Made by a program: the position numbers and the translations under genes. 64,000 bases of DNA from Mytilus californianus (taxonomy: Eukaryota; Mollusca; Bivalvia; Mytilida; Mytilidae): positions 76,012,339-76,076,338 of the forward strand of contig NW_026262734.1 in assembly GCF_021869535.1 (NCBI RefSeq). The letters run 5' to 3'. The notes beneath the pieces are model-generated. The model ran no database searches. It was not told the origin of the DNA and was given only the letters and a program-made list of their open reading frames with translations. This document shows positions 1 to 15,000 of this stretch, piece by piece. The stretch's first letter is position 1. Every line of letters starts with the position of its first letter.

Positions 1-213
1 CCAACTGTAAGAAAGTTAAAGCTTGTCAGAGATACATTTGTCCACATGGCGAGTGACTCAGAGTTAGAGCTTGCTATTTTTTTCCCCAGTAAAAGTTTCG
101 GTTTAGTTTAGATTGATGCTGTTGTCTGTTCTATGGTCGGGTTGTTGTCTCTTTGACACATTCCCCATTTCCATTCTCAATTTTAGTTTTTAAAATTTGA
201 CTATATTGTTCTA

Positions 214-1416
214 AACAAGAGTGCACACGCTGAAATGTCTCGCCTACTATACTGACCATTGATTTTATGTTGATAGTCCTACATATAAAGTTCTACTACA
301 AGTATCACATTAACATTTATGATCCAAGAAAATGAGGTCAAGGTCAGATAAACCAAGCCAGAAATACATGTACACCTTTAATACAATCATTCCATACACA
401 GAATATAGATGACCTATTGCTTATAGTATAAAAGAAACAGATCAAACCATGGAAATTCTATATTGACCAATGAATCATGAAAATGAAGTCAAGGTCAGAT
501 GAACCCTGCCAGACAGACATGTACACCTTAAAATCATTCCATACATAAAATATAGTTGACCTATTGCTTATAGTATCTAAGAAAAACACAAAAATTTAAC
601 ATAAGCAATGAACCATGAAAATGAGGTCAAGGTCAAATAAAACCTGCCAGACTGACATGTACATCGTAAAATATTCCCATTCACCAAATATAGTTGACCT
701 ACTGCATACAGTATTAGAAAAACAGACCAAAACACAAAAACTTAACATTGAGCAATGAACCGTGAAAATGAGGTCAAAGTAAAAAAAACCTGCCAGACTG
801 ACATGTACATCGTAAAATATTTCCATACACCAAATATAGCTGACCTACTGAATACAGTATTAGAAAAACAGACCAAAACACAAAAACAAAACTATTACCA
901 CTGAACCATGAAAATGAGGTCAAGGTCAGATGACACCTGCCAGTTGGACATGTACACCTGACAATCATTACATACACCAAATAAAGTAGACCAATTGCTT
1001 ATACATGTAGTATCTGTGATATGGACTTGACCACGAAAACTTAACCTTGTTCACTGATCGATGAAATGAGGTCGAGGTTAAGTGAAAACTGTCTGACAGG
1101 CATGAGGACCTTGCAAGGTATGCACATACCAAATATAGTTATCTTATTACACATAATAAGAGAGAAATTAACATTACAAAAAATCTGAACTTTTTTTTCA
1201 AGTAGTCACTGAACCATGAAAATGAGGTCAAGGACAATGGACATATGACAGACGGAAACTTCAGTTCATATCGCATCTATATACAAATTATGAAGTATCC
1301 AGGTCTTCTACCTTCTGAAATATTAAGCTTTTAAGAGGTTAGTTAACGCCGTCGTCGCCGCCGGATCACTATCCCTATGTAGAGCTTTCTGCGACAAAAG
1401 TCACAGGCTCAACAAA
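214..1416 (+). repeat. Family A element, copy 1 ('gaggtcaaggtcag' core)
   Basis: Starts aacaagagtgcac and ends in a 3' hairpin around gcgacaaaagtc. The core has about seven units spaced 139-156 bases, each with aaaatgaggtcaaggtcag. Short open frames inside it are by-products of the repeat, not genes. Confidence 0.85.
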
Positions 1417-1680
1417 AACCAAGAAAATTCAAATAAGAATCTGTTTGCTTACTTAAAACATAAACATCAATTTACTCAAAAGTATTTATATATACATGTA
1501 AAACTTGTATCTTTTATAAACTTTACAATCAGAATTTATCTCACGAATGAAAGCACCGATTATTGAGCTAATGATAAACTAAGGGACTAACAGTCCACCA
1601 ACAGTGGTATGACACTAGTACATGTAATAACAAAACATCACAGACATACTCAGGTGTGTTAGACAACCATATAAACCAAC

Positions 1681-1767
1681 CTTATTTAAAAGTTCATCAG
1701 CTTTAGGATCTACTTGTGATAAATCTCTAAATCCTTCATCTCCAACAAAACAGATTTCATGTCCATC
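1681..1767 (-). CDS. GLOD4: GLOD4 exon 9, last exon visible
   Basis: Encodes [18 protein letters not shown] and [11 protein letters not shown]. Acceptor TTTACAG; it ends in a GTTGGT donor, so at least one more coding exon lies left of the window. I found no candidate for it in 1-1680. Confidence 0.92.
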
Positions 1768-4700
1768 CTGTAAACAGAAGATTAGTACTTAACATTGGGA
1801 ATAAATGTTTATGGACTATTCATTTGAATTTTGGTGGATAGTTGCCTCATCGGCAATCATACCACATCTCCTTATTTTTATATTCAATTTCATAAGACTA
1901 TTGAGTAGTTAAGATATAATTCTTATATGATTTGTATATCTATAAATACTTGAAATGGATTGGTCAGGTAGAATTTTTTCCCTTGGTTTACACTTCGATA
2001 AACCATGTTTCCGAAACTACTTTCGTAACCTTCAAGGTGATCTATTCATGTGCAATGCACATGCATGCAGGGATCCCAGGATTTTAAGCAAATTGAGATT
2101 GAACAAGAATGTGTCCATAGTACACGGATGCCCCACTCACACTATCCTTTACTATGTTCAGTGGACCGTGAAATTGGGGTCAAAACTTTAATTTGGCACT
2201 AAAATTAGAAAGATCATATCATAGGGAATATATGTGTACTAAGTTTCAAGTTGATTGGCCTTCAACTTCATCAAAAACTACCTTGACCAAAAACTTTAAC
2301 CAAAAACTTTAACCTGAAGTGGGACAGACGGACGAACGGACGCACAGACCGAAAAACATAGTGCCCTAAGTGGGGCATAAAAACATATTCATAACTGTTG
2401 TTTCTATTCTAATGCATATATAACAAAAAGAAATAATGCACTAAAGCTTTGAAAATGTATAAAATTAAAATTAAATAAAATTCCGCGAAATTTTCATGAA
2501 TGATCTTAGCGAATTAACATCATGGCAAAACATGATGTCATACGAATGAAAACTTTCAAGCTAAAGATTATTCCTTTACTTGTACGCTTCAAATTAGGAT
2601 AATATCTAATTAAAATGAAGGTTTTGAGGTAGGTGCTATTTCATTTTAGATTCTTTTGCATTTATCGAACATTTATGGATTTTAAATTTCATAAGAACAA
2701 TTCCCATATCAATGTCTATATATTTCCATAAACATAAGGATCACAAGAGACTGAATCTCTCACCTGGTAAAAAAATATGCCATTTTGATATTTATTTTTT
2801 TCCTTTATCGCAATCAGTCATGCTTGCTTATTTGTAATCTTATTTCAAAAACTGCAAAAATGGAAAAAAAATCATCTTTCAAGGGCAATAACTTCTGAAA
2901 GGGGTTAATTGATGATTAGGCCTTATCTGTAGATCTTATTTTGCTGAACACTTTTGCTTTTTACAATTCCTTTTTATCTATTATAGTTTCTGCAAAAAAT
3001 CAGTAAAATTAGTTTTTTCTAGGGCAATAACTCCTATAAGGGGACGCTCCTGGATTTTAGGGTTTTAGATCCACAAAAATGAACTGAAAATATTGAATAT
3101 TAAGGTCAAGTCAAAAGCATATTTGTTTGATACAAGTCAAATATTTTTGTGAATATCTATATATTTTTCCTCTAAGAAACTGTAACAAGAGTGCACACAC
3201 TGAAATGTCTCGCCTTCTTTACTTACCATTGATTTTATGTTGATAGTCCTAAATATAAAGCTTTACTACAAGTAACACACAAACTTTACATGATCCAAGA
3301 AAATGAGGTCAAGGTCAGATAAACCAAACGAGAAATACATGTACACCTTACAATCGTTCAATAAACCAAACATAGTTGACCTATTGCTTATAGTTTCTAA
3401 GAAACAGTCGTAACCAAGAAAACTAAATATTGACCATAAACCATGAAAATGAGGTCAAGGTCAGATGATACCTGCCAGACAGACATATACACCTTACAAT
3501 CCTTCCATACAACAAATATAGTTGATCTATTGCTTATAGTTGAAGAAAAACAGACCAAAACACAAAAACTAAACACTGAGAAATGAACCGTGGAAATGAG
3601 GTCAAGGTCAAATAAAACCTGTGAGACTGACATGTACATCATAAAATATTTCCATACACCAAATATAGTTGACCTATTGCATATAGTATAAGAAAAAAAG
3701 ACCAAAACTCAAAAACTTAACTTTGACCACTGAACCATGAAAATGCTGTCAAGGTCAGATGACTCCTACCAGTTGGACATGTACACCTTACAATCATTCC
3801 ATATACCAAATATAGTAGCCCTACTGCTTATAGTATCTGATATATGGACTTGACCACGAAAACTTAACCTTGTTCACTGATCCATGAAATGAGGTCGAGG
3901 AAAAATGAAAATTGTCTGACGGGCATGAGGACCTTGCAAGGTACGCACATACTAAATATAGCTGACCTATTGCATACAGTATTAGAAAAAAAGACCAAAA
4001 CTCAAAAACTTAACTTTGACCACTGAACCATGAAAATGAGGTCAAGGTCAGATGACACCTACCAGTTGGACATGTACACCTTTCAATCATTCCATATACC
4101 AAATATAGTAGACCTACTGCTTATAGTATCTGATATATGGACTTGACCACGAAAACTTAACCTTGTTCACTGATCCATGAAATGAGGTCAAGGTCAAATG
4201 AAAATTGTCTGACGGGCATGAGGACCTTGCAAGGTACGCACATACTAAATATAGTTATCCTATTACTTAAAATAAGAAAGAAATTAACATTACAAAAAAT
4301 GTTGACTTTTTTTTCAAGTAGTCATTGAACCATGAAAATGAGGTCAAGAACAATGGACATATGACAGACGGAAACTTCGTAACATAAGGCATCTATATAA
4401 AGTATGAAGCATCCAGGTCTTCTAGCTTCTAAAATATAAAGCTTTTAAGAAGTTAGCTAATGCCGCCGCTGGATCACTATCCCTATATCGAGCTTTCTGC
4501 GACAAAAGTCGCAGGCTCGACAAATACCAGGAGATTCCAGCGGGTAAAAAAAAGTTATATTGACTAAGACCAGTATGATAAAAACCACCACATTATAAAT
4601 TGTTAAGAGATAAAATATAAACAACATATCCCGTTAAAATGGGTACGTACTGATGGGCAGCGGAAAACAACTTACGAGGTGAACTACATGGAAACAGACG

Positions 4701-7700
4701 AACAAATGGATATATAGGTGATGGCTCACACTTGCCTTTGGTTGTATTACCGTAAGCAAACATCTTGTAAAAGCTGAACAATATTCATGATACAACATTA
4801 TGCATGATTCTAAGTTTCTTGTCATGTTTGTCAGGGAATAAACTAAACAAGAGTGCACAAGCTGAAATGTCTCGCCTTCTTTACTAACCATTGATTTTAT
4901 GTTGATAGTCCTAAATATAATGCTTTACTACAAGTAACACACAAACTTAACATGATCCAAGAAAATGAGGTCAAGGTCAGATAAACCAAACGCGAAATAC
5001 ATGTACACCTTACAATCATTCAATAAACCAAACATAGTTGACCTATTGCTTATAGTTTCTAAGAAACAGTCTTAACCAAGAAAACTTAATATTGACCAAT
5101 GAACCATGAAAATGAGGTCAAGGTCAGAAGAACCATGCCAGATAGACATGTACACCTTACAATCAATTTATGCATTAAATATAGTTGACCTTTTGCTTAT
5201 AGTATCTCAGAACCAAACTTAACCATGAAAACTTAACATTGACCAATGAACCATGAAAATGAGGTCAAGGTCAGATGATACCTGCCAGACAGACATATAC
5301 ACCTTACAATCCTTTCATACAACAAATAAAGCTGATCTATTGCTTATAGTTGAAGAAAAACAGACCAAAACACAAAAACTTAACACTGAGAAATGAACCG
5401 TGAAATTGAGGTCAAGGTCAAATAAAACCTGTGAGACTGACATGTACATCATAAAATATTTCCATACACCAAATATAGTTGACCTGTTGCCTATAGTATT
5501 AGAAAATGAATCTGGATAGTGTCCATATGTGGACACAGATGATGCCCCCGCTTGCATATCATATAGTTATACAGGGACATAACTGAAGAACAGTAAAAGT
5601 GACGCTACCCAAATTTGAACTTGATCTAAGGTTTGTGGTAATAAGCATTGTGTGTAAATCTCATAACATTTGGTTGAGGCTAACTTAAGTAGAGAACAGA
5701 AACTAAAAATTCAGCAATTTTTCTATTTGTAAACACGCATAACTCTAGAACAGTTGTGTATAAGTTTTATATCATTTGGTTGAGACAAACTAAAGTTAGA
5801 GAACAGAAACGAAAAATTCAGCAATTTTTATGTTTATAAAGGGACATAACTCAAGATTGGTAAAAGTATCACCAGCAAATTTCGTACTTAATCTGTATTA
5901 TGTAGTAATTAGCATTGTGTATAAGTTTCATAACATTTGGTTGTGGCAAACTAAAGTTAGAAAACGGAAACAAAAAATTTGTACTTGATCTTAGTTTTGT
6001 GGTAATGAATATTGTGTAAAGGTTTCATAATGTTTGGTTGGGACAAACTTAAGTTACAGAATGAAAACTAAAAATTTTGCAATCTTTCAATTTATAAAGG
6101 GGCATAACTAAATAATGGTTAAAGTGACACTACCCAAATTCAACTTGATCTGTGTTTTATCAGTGGAAGTCAAAATTTAACATTGCATTGTATAAGCATT
6201 GATTGTAGTTGATTCAACTATAATCATGGACAAAGGAAGATAACTCCAATTTAAAAAATCACTTGATATTTAGAAGAAAATAAAAATTTTGCAATTTTTC
6301 CATTTATAAAGGGGCATAACTCAAGAACGGTTAAAGTGACGCCACCAAAATTCAAACTTGATCTGTGTTTTGTGGTAATAAGCATTGTGTATAAGTTTCA
6401 TAACATTTGGTTGAGGCAAACTTAAGTAAGAGAACGGAAACTAAAAGTTTTGCAATTTTTCCATTTATAAAGGGGCATAACTCTAGAACGGTTAAAGTGA
6501 CGCCACCAAAATTCAAACTTGATCTGTGTTTTGTGGTAATAAGCATTGTGTATAAGTTTCATAACATTTGGTTAAGGCAAACTCAAGTTAGAGAACGGAA
6601 ACCAATTTTGGGAGGTATGTACGTACGTACGTACAGAAGGACAAGGGTAAAACTTAATGCCCCCATCGCTAGGGCAGGGGCATAAAAAGACCAAAACTCA
6701 AAAACTTAACTTTGACCACGTGCACTGTACCATGAAAATGAGGTCAAGGTCAGATGACACCTACCAGTTGGAAATGTACACTTTACAATCATTCCATATA
6801 CCAAATATAGTAGACCTACTGCTTATGGTATCTGATATATGGACTTGACCACGAAACTCTTACCTTGTTCACTGATCCATGAAATGAGGTCGAGGTCAAA
6901 TGAAAATTGTCTGACGGGCATGAGGACCTTGCAAGATAGGCACATACCAAATATAGCTGACCTATTACTCATAATAAGAAAGAAATTAACATTACAAAAA
7001 ATGTTGACTTTTTTTTCAAGTAGTCACTGAACCATGAAAATGAGGACAATGGACATATGACAGACAGAAACTTCCTAACATAAGGCATCTATATACAAAG
7101 TATGAAGCATCCAGGTATTCTAGCTTCTAAAATATAAAGCTTTTAAGAAGTTAGCTGGCGTCTCCGCCGCTGGATCACTATCCTTATGTCAAGCTTTCTG
7201 CGACAAAAAACAATTTAACGTCATCATCCTTTCTCAATAAAATTGAGAATGGAAATGGGGAATGTGTCAAAGAGACAACAACCCGACCATAGAGCAGACA
7301 ACAGCCGAAGGCCACCAATGAGTCTTCAATGCAGCAAGAAACTCCCTCACCCAGAGGCATCCTTCAGCTGGCCCCTACACAAATATGTATACTAGTTCAG
7401 TGATAATGGACGTCATACTAAACTCCAAATTATACACAAGAAACTAAAATTAAAAATGATACAAGACTAACAAAGGCCAGAGGCTCCTGACTTGGGACAG
7501 GCGCAAAAATGTGGCGGGGTTAAACATGTTTTTGGAGATCTCAACCCTCCCCCTATACCTCTAGCCAATGTAGAAAAAACAAACATACAACAGTACGCAC
7601 AGTAAAACTCAGTTTAAGAGAAGTCCGAGTTTTCTTTCGTAAGGGTACCAATGTCAGGGTATGAAGGACCATATACATTTGGGAACAAAGTTGAACTGCA

Positions 7701-8993
7701 CGCAAAGTCATTGTTACTACTTGTTTGACTTTCTGGCTTCTGGATTGAAGAATCATCTTGTAAAGCCTGTGTGTCTGTACTGTCAGATGAAATGGCACTA
7801 TCAAAATTCTTATGGGTAAAGAAATTGTCAATTCTGTGTTGCATTGTGACTAAGCAGAACACCCTGCAGACACAATATTCATCAGCTATAAAAAGAGGGG
7901 GAATACAGCGCAGGGGAAAGGAATGAACGGGAGTCTGAGAAGTGATGTTGTTGACCTCAACAACTTTTTTATTTAAAAAACCGCACAGAGTCCATTTCTC
8001 CTCCACCTTCTCTACCCCCCCTTTTTTTTTTATCAAAATGATGTTGAAGCCTTGGCTTCCGAGCTTTCGCCTAGCTATGCCACTGGACAATTCATCCATG
8101 TTGACTTACTTGTAGATCTTACTTATTTGTTTGCTCTAACTGCTTTAGTTTTTTTTTTATTTCCTAAAAATTGACATTTCAGGGGCAATAACTACAAAAT
8201 GGATTGTCTGATTTTTCTGAAAATATTGCAGGAAATGGATCATAACCTACTGATAATTTTTATCATGTCAGATTTGCTCTAAATGCTTTAGTTTTTTGAG
8301 ATATAAGCCAAAAACTGTTTTTTACCCAAATTGTTCTTTTTTTAGCAACACGTTTGTTGATGTAAGGTATTTTTAACAAGCATTCTGTGAGTATTGCATG
8401 GCAATACATAGTCCCCTACCGGTTACAAATTCATTGTAATGGAACGAAATTCTAACTTGATCTATAACTTGTCATGGTGTAAACTACATAAAAATATCAA
8501 GTCAAAATCTTCAAGCATGACGAAAAAAACTGTTGAAAACTGATTATTTAAGTGAATTTTCTATGTCCAAAGACCATAACTCTGCACAAAATTATCAGAC
8601 TGGAACAAAATTCCAACTTGATCTGTAACTTGTCATGATAATACTATATACTAATTATCAAATCAATATCTTCAAGAATGACAAACAAACTTCCACTAAA
8701 TTCTTCAAACAATTTACCAAAGAAAAGGAAAAAAATCCAAAATGTCATTTTGTCTTTTAAATTTTTTTTTAAAAATGAGTTATTTCCCTTTGAACAGAAA
8801 TCTACTAATTAATAATAAGTATTTCATCAAAAAATTAATTCTAGGGAAAGGGCTTTAACTGAACAAAGAGAAAAGCTGAAATCGTGAACATTGAACTTGA
8901 CCTGTAACTTGTCATGATAAATCAATAAACCAAATATAAAATCAATATCTTCAAGCACGAAGAAAAAAGTCTGGAAAACTGATTTGCCTGACT

Positions 8994-9039
<46 letters not shown>

Positions 9040-12000
9040 TGGACGGAGTGCAAACCTAAAGTCCCCTTCAACTTCGTCGGTAGGGGACTAATAAAGCTTT
9101 TGAAATTCGAATACAATTGTATTTCACTGTTACCTATAGGATCAGCTAAGTATACTTTAGTAAGTTTGTAATTTGAATTGAATTGAACATAGTAATGCTT
9201 ACAGGATCAGCTACGATGACAACTTGTACTGTGGCCTTCCCTGGAGTGTCTAAACTGATAAGATCTGTTAGAATGGTCTGGTTTTCTTCCTTCATCTTAC
9301 TCTGGATATCAGGCAACTAAAGAAAAGAAAATAAATATTAAAAATCAATTCAGAAATACAATATTTATGAGAAAAAAAATCAAATTTATTGTATAAAAGG
9401 TCAGTATACTGTGGACTCATTATTATTCGTTGGATACCAATTTTCATGGATTTTGTAGGTACATGTGAACCACGAAATTGAATGTTCAACGAATAACAAA
9501 TTTTCTATAGGCTTGTATGCAGACTTCGGCAAAACTACAAAATTAAATATCCACAAACATGCAAGTTTTTCTTAAACCATGAAAATTGGTACCCACGAAA
9601 ATAAATGAATCCACAGTAGTCTTTGTCGGTCTGAAAGTAAGAATCCATGTTTTTTTGTTTTTTTTTTATACATTCTGCCGTTTTTTCTTCCTTGAAAAGA
9701 ACCAATGTTGGTGGCAGAACTCTTCTAGAACTGGGTTATATAGAGGTTGACATATGGTATAGACAATAGTCTATTATTTGACCTTAAGATGTATTATCTG
9801 CTTTGTGTTGTTGTTCTGTTGTCTCATAGATGTATACATTACATTTCCCTTTATTCATGCGTACAATCTATGTAAATTATATGGTTTTATCTTTTAATGT
9901 TGTTTGAATGCTCAGTTATACCATAATATTTTCTAGCAGATTTCAAAGTAGAATTCTATTTACAGTGACTTGATTGTTTCTCTCCTTCCATTGCATTTCA
10001 TTCAAAATGCTAACCTAATTGCAATTTGTTTTATGAAACAAGAGTGCACATGCTGAAATGTCTTGCCTACTTTACTACTATTGATTTTATGTTGATAGCC
10101 CTAAATATAAAGTTTGACTACAAGTATCACATTAACTTATCATGATGCAAGAAAATCAGGTCAAGGTCAGATAAACCAAGTCAGAATTACATGTACACCT
10201 TACAATCATTCGATACATTGAATATAGTTGACCTATTCTTATAGTTTTGAGAAAAACAGACCAAAACACAAAAACTTAACATTGAGCAATGAACTGTGAA
10301 AACGAGGTCAAGGTCAAATAAAACCTGCCAGACTGACATGTACATCATAAAATATTTCCATACACGAAATAGAACTGACCTATTGCATACAGTATTAGAA
10401 AAATAGACCAAAACACAAAAACTTAGCTTTAACCACTGAACCATGAAAATGAGATCAAGGTGAGATGACACCTGCCAGACAGACATGTACACCTTACAAT
10501 CATTCCATACACCAAATATAGTAGACCTATTGCTTACAGTATCTGAGATATGGACTTGACCGTGAAAACTTCACCTTGTTCACTGATCCATGAAATGAGG
10601 TCGAGGTCCGGTGAAAACTGTCCGACAGGCATGGGAACTGTGCAAGGTATGCACATACAAAATATAGTTATCCTATTACTCATAATAAGAGAGAAATTAA
10701 CATTACAAAAAATCACAACTTTTTTTTCAAGTAGTCACTGAACCATGAAAATGAGGTCAAGGATAAAGGACATATGACAGACGGAAACTTCATAACATAA
10801 GGTATCTATATACAAAGTATGAAGCATCCAGGTCTTCAACCTTCTGAAATATTAAGCTTTTAAGTATTTAGCTAACACCAGCCGGATCACTATCCCTATG
10901 TCAAGCTTTCTGCGACAAAAGTCGCAGGCTCCACAATAAAACTGTTCAACTGGTTGGAAATTTTAACCAACAGCTGTAGAAACATCCAGTCAAGTTATCA
11001 AAGTCTAAAGTGATAAGATAAAGCAATCAAAGTCAAAGTGATAAGATAAAGCAATCAAGTCACAAAAAAATTTGTAAGGGTTCCACGGAACCCAGTGTCT
11101 CGCCTACTTTTGCTGTTAATCGCAGGCTCAACAAAAATGAGGAAAAAAATTAATAAAAATATTTCTCTCTGTACTATCTTTTGATTGTAAGTAGCTTCTG
11201 TCCAAGTTTGTCCAGGATAGTTTATGAATCTAATAAATGTTTTAAAAACTTAAACTGCAGACTGTATGTAATGTTAACTGGAAGAAAAACTAAGTCCATT
11301 TATAAGTAAAATACGGAAAAAATGGAATTTTTTTTTTACAAAATTTACTTGTGAATAGAATATTATCTTATGAGCATAAACAAGCTTCTGTCCAAGTTTG
11401 GTAGAAATCCAGGATAGTTTAAGAAAGTTATTAAAATTTCAAAAACTTTAACCACAGAGTGAATATTTGTGGACGCCGATGACGACGGAATGTAGGATCG
11501 CTATGTCTCGCTTTTTCGACAAAAGTCGAAGGCTCGACAAAAAAGATCCAAATTTTCATGCTATTATTCAATAGTGACATTTTTTTTATTTTTTCTACTC
11601 TGCCTTACACCAGTATTAATTTGACTGGATAAAACCTTGATTATAAGCAAGATACTGTGTCTACTTTACCTCTATTCCTGGACAAGCAAATGCAATTCTT
11701 CCAAAAGCTGAGGCATGGTCCACATCTGTTCCTATTTCATACAATTCTAACTTGCACTATAATGACAAGAAAATGTTATATTGAAAATGTCCTCAAATTA
11801 CTGTCAAAGATAAACATTAAAAGGGAAAATATTAATGAACCCAGTAATCTACTTCAGATTTTTTTCAAAATTGTCTAATTGCTAATCACTGATCTGCTTG
11901 ACATTCCAGGGGGTAAAACTATGCCGATTCCTTTAATTTTGGAAAACAAAGGATATGGAGTATCAATTCAGGACATGAAAGCACTACCAGGAACAAAACC

Positions 12001-15000
12001 AAAAGCAAAGAAAAAAGCACTTGTATTGCTGTTCTTCATCTCACTGTCAGTGGGAGGTCTTCAACATGGAGCAAAAACTTTCACATCACTGCAAATTAAA
12101 GAACCTTAGTGAGCGTGCTCACATACCCCACGTCCCCACATTGTCATTGGAGAAATAAAATAAGTGTAAGAAAAAATAAAATGCTCCGCTAGGGCGCAGC
12201 TTGATACGACCGCAGAGGTCGAACCCTGAACAGTTGGGGCAAGTATGGACATAACATTCAAGCTTGATACAGCACTGAATTTGGATTGTAATTAAATATT
12301 TGACACAGCATAGGTTTCTCACACAGAATGAAAGTGGTCTAAGAACTTAAATATTTTTAATTTACCTATTCAAACCATATCATTATTATTTGCTTTTATA
12401 TATAAATCAGAAATAACCAATTTAAAATGGAAAATTCTAAAGAAAAAAAAGGAAAAAAAAATCCCTCCCCCCAATTTTTTGAACCCCCTTATGATTCATC
12501 ACCCCAAACTCAATCCCAGCTATCCCTTTGTGGTATGGTACCTTGCAGTACAATTTCAGAGAGATCCATACACTTGAACACAAGTTATTGTCTGGAAACT
12601 AGAAAAATGCTTGTTTTTTGGCCCCTTTTTGGCCCTAAATTCCTAAACGTTGAGGGCAATTACCCCCAAACTCAAACCCAGCTTTCCCTTTGTGATATGG
12701 AACCTTGCAGTACAATTTCATAAAGATCCATACATTTGAACACAAGTTATTGTCTGGAAACTAGAAAAATGCTTATTTTTGCCCCTTTTTTGGCCCCTTA
12801 TTCCTAAACTTTTTGGGCAATTACCCTCAAACTCAGATCCAGCTTTCCCTTTGTGATATGGAACCTTGTAGTACAATTTCATAAAGATCCATACACTTAC
12901 ACACAAGTTATTGTCATGAAACTAGAAAAATGCTTGTTTTTTGCCCCTTTTTGGCCCCTAATTCCTAAAATTTGGAGGCAATTACCCCCAAAATCAATCC
13001 CAGCATTCCCTTTGTGATATGGAACATTGAGATACAATGTCAGAGAGATCCATACACTTACACACAAATTATTGTCATGAAACTAGAAAAAGCTTGTTTT
13101 TTGCCCCTTTTTGGCCCCTAATTCCTAAAATTTGGACACAATTACCCCCAAAATCAGTCCCAGCATTCCCTTTGTGATATGGAACCTTGTGGTACAATGT
13201 CAGAGAGATCCATACACTTAGACACAAGTTATATCTGGAAGTTACAAAAATTCGTAAGGGTTCCGCGGAACCCAGTGTCTCGCCTACTTTTTCTGTTAAT
13301 CGCAGGCTCAACAAAAATGAGGAAGTAAATCAATAAAAATATTCCTCTTGATACTATCTTTTGATTGTAAGAAGTTTCTGTCCAAGTTTGGTAAAAATCC
13401 AGGATAGTTTATGAATCTAATAAATGTTTAAAAACTTTATCTGCAGACTGAATGTAATGTTAACTTGAAGAAAACAAAATTTCGTTCTAGATACTAGCAT
13501 TCGATCATAAACAAGCTTCTGTTAAAGTTTGGTGCAAATCCAAAATAGTATAAGAAAGTTATTAAAATTTAAAAAACTTTAACCACAGAGTGAATGTGTT
13601 GTTTCCTGACAGGAAATCTAAGTCCATTTAAAAGTAAAATACGGAAAAAATGGATTTATTATTTTACAAAATTTCCTTCTAGATACTAGCTTTTGATCAT
13701 AAACAAGCTTCTGTCCAAGTTTGGTACAAATCCAAAATAGTATAAGAAAGTTATTAAAATTTTAAAAACTTTAACCACAGAGTGAATGTGTTGTTTCCTG
13801 GCAGAAAATCTAAGTCCATTTAAAAGTAAAATACAGAAAAAATGGATTTATTATTTTACAAAATTTCCTTCTGGATACTATCTTATGATCATAAACAAGC
13901 TTCTGTCCAAGTTTGGTAGAAATCCCAGGATAGTTTAAGAAAGTTATTAAAATTTTAAAAACTTTAACCACAGAGTGAATGTAATATTTCCCGGCAGAAA
14001 AACTAAGTCCATTTATAAGTAAAATACTGAAAAAATGGAATTTTATTTTTACAAAATTTACTTCTGGATACTATCTTATGATCATAAACAAGCTTCTGTC
14101 CAAGTTTGGTAGAAATCCAAGGTAGTTTAAGAAAGCTATTAAAATTTTAAAAACTTTAACCACAGAGTGAATGTAATATTTCCCGGCAGAAAAACTAAGT
14201 CCATTTATAAGTAAAATACGGAAAAAATGGAATTTTATTTTTACAAAATTTACTTCTGGATACTATCTTATGATCATAAACAAGCTTCTGTCCAAGTTTG
14301 GTAGAAATCCAAGGTAGTTTAAGAAAGTTATTAAAATTTCAAAAACTTTAACCACAGAGTGAATATTTGTGGACGCCGCCGCCGACGACGCCGACGGAAT
14401 GTAGGATCGCTATGTCTCGCTTTTTCGACTAAAGTCGAAGGCTCGACAAAAATGCTTATTTTTGGCCCCTTTTTGGCCCCTAATTCCTAAACTGTGGGTA
14501 CTATTACCCCCAAAATCAATCCCTACCTTCCTTTTGTAGTATTGAACCTTATGGTAAAATTTCATTGAGATCCATTCACTTAAACTAAAGTTAGAGTGCG
14601 AAAACTAATGTGTCTTCGGACGCGGTCGTATAAAAATTGTATCAGAATAAAAATTGTATCAGAAAAAATAAAATGCTCTGCTTGGCGCAGCTTGATACGA
14701 CCGCAGAGGTCGAACCCTGAACAGTTGGGGCAAGTATGGACACAACATTCAAGTTTGATACAGCTCTGAATTTGGATTGTGATTAAATATTTGACACAGC
14801 ATACGGTAGGTTTCTGACACAGAATGATTGTGGTCTAAGAACTTAATTTTTTTTAATTTACCTATTATGGTCCAATATCCAAAATCTAAATACATGGTTA
14901 GATTCAGCATATCAAAGAATCCAAAGAATTCAATTTTTGATGTAATTAAAACAAAGTTTAATTTTGGACCCTTTTGACCTCAATGTGGACCAATTTGATA

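Noticed and set aside
596-980. Overlapping open frames of 68-76 codons on the minus strand, and many like them at 3397-3705, 5315-5557 and 10187-10492
   Set aside because: They are the same family A core unit translated; similar 'proteins' recur because the DNA repeats.
1-1680. Search for the last GLOD4 exon
   Set aside because: No sequence encoding the expected C-terminal DKSDEW-like end was seen; the exon is taken to be outside the window.
11879-12109. A 76-codon frame ([11 protein letters not shown]...) as a gene
   Set aside because: It lies just before family D, lacks a recognisable domain, and part of it is duplicated at 44425-44530; more likely a repeat.
12427-13314. Open frames of 62-98 codons with repeated '[16 protein letters not shown]'-type sequence, also at 46259-47027
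   Set aside because: Translations of the family D tandem unit; no start context, domain or conservation beyond the repeat.
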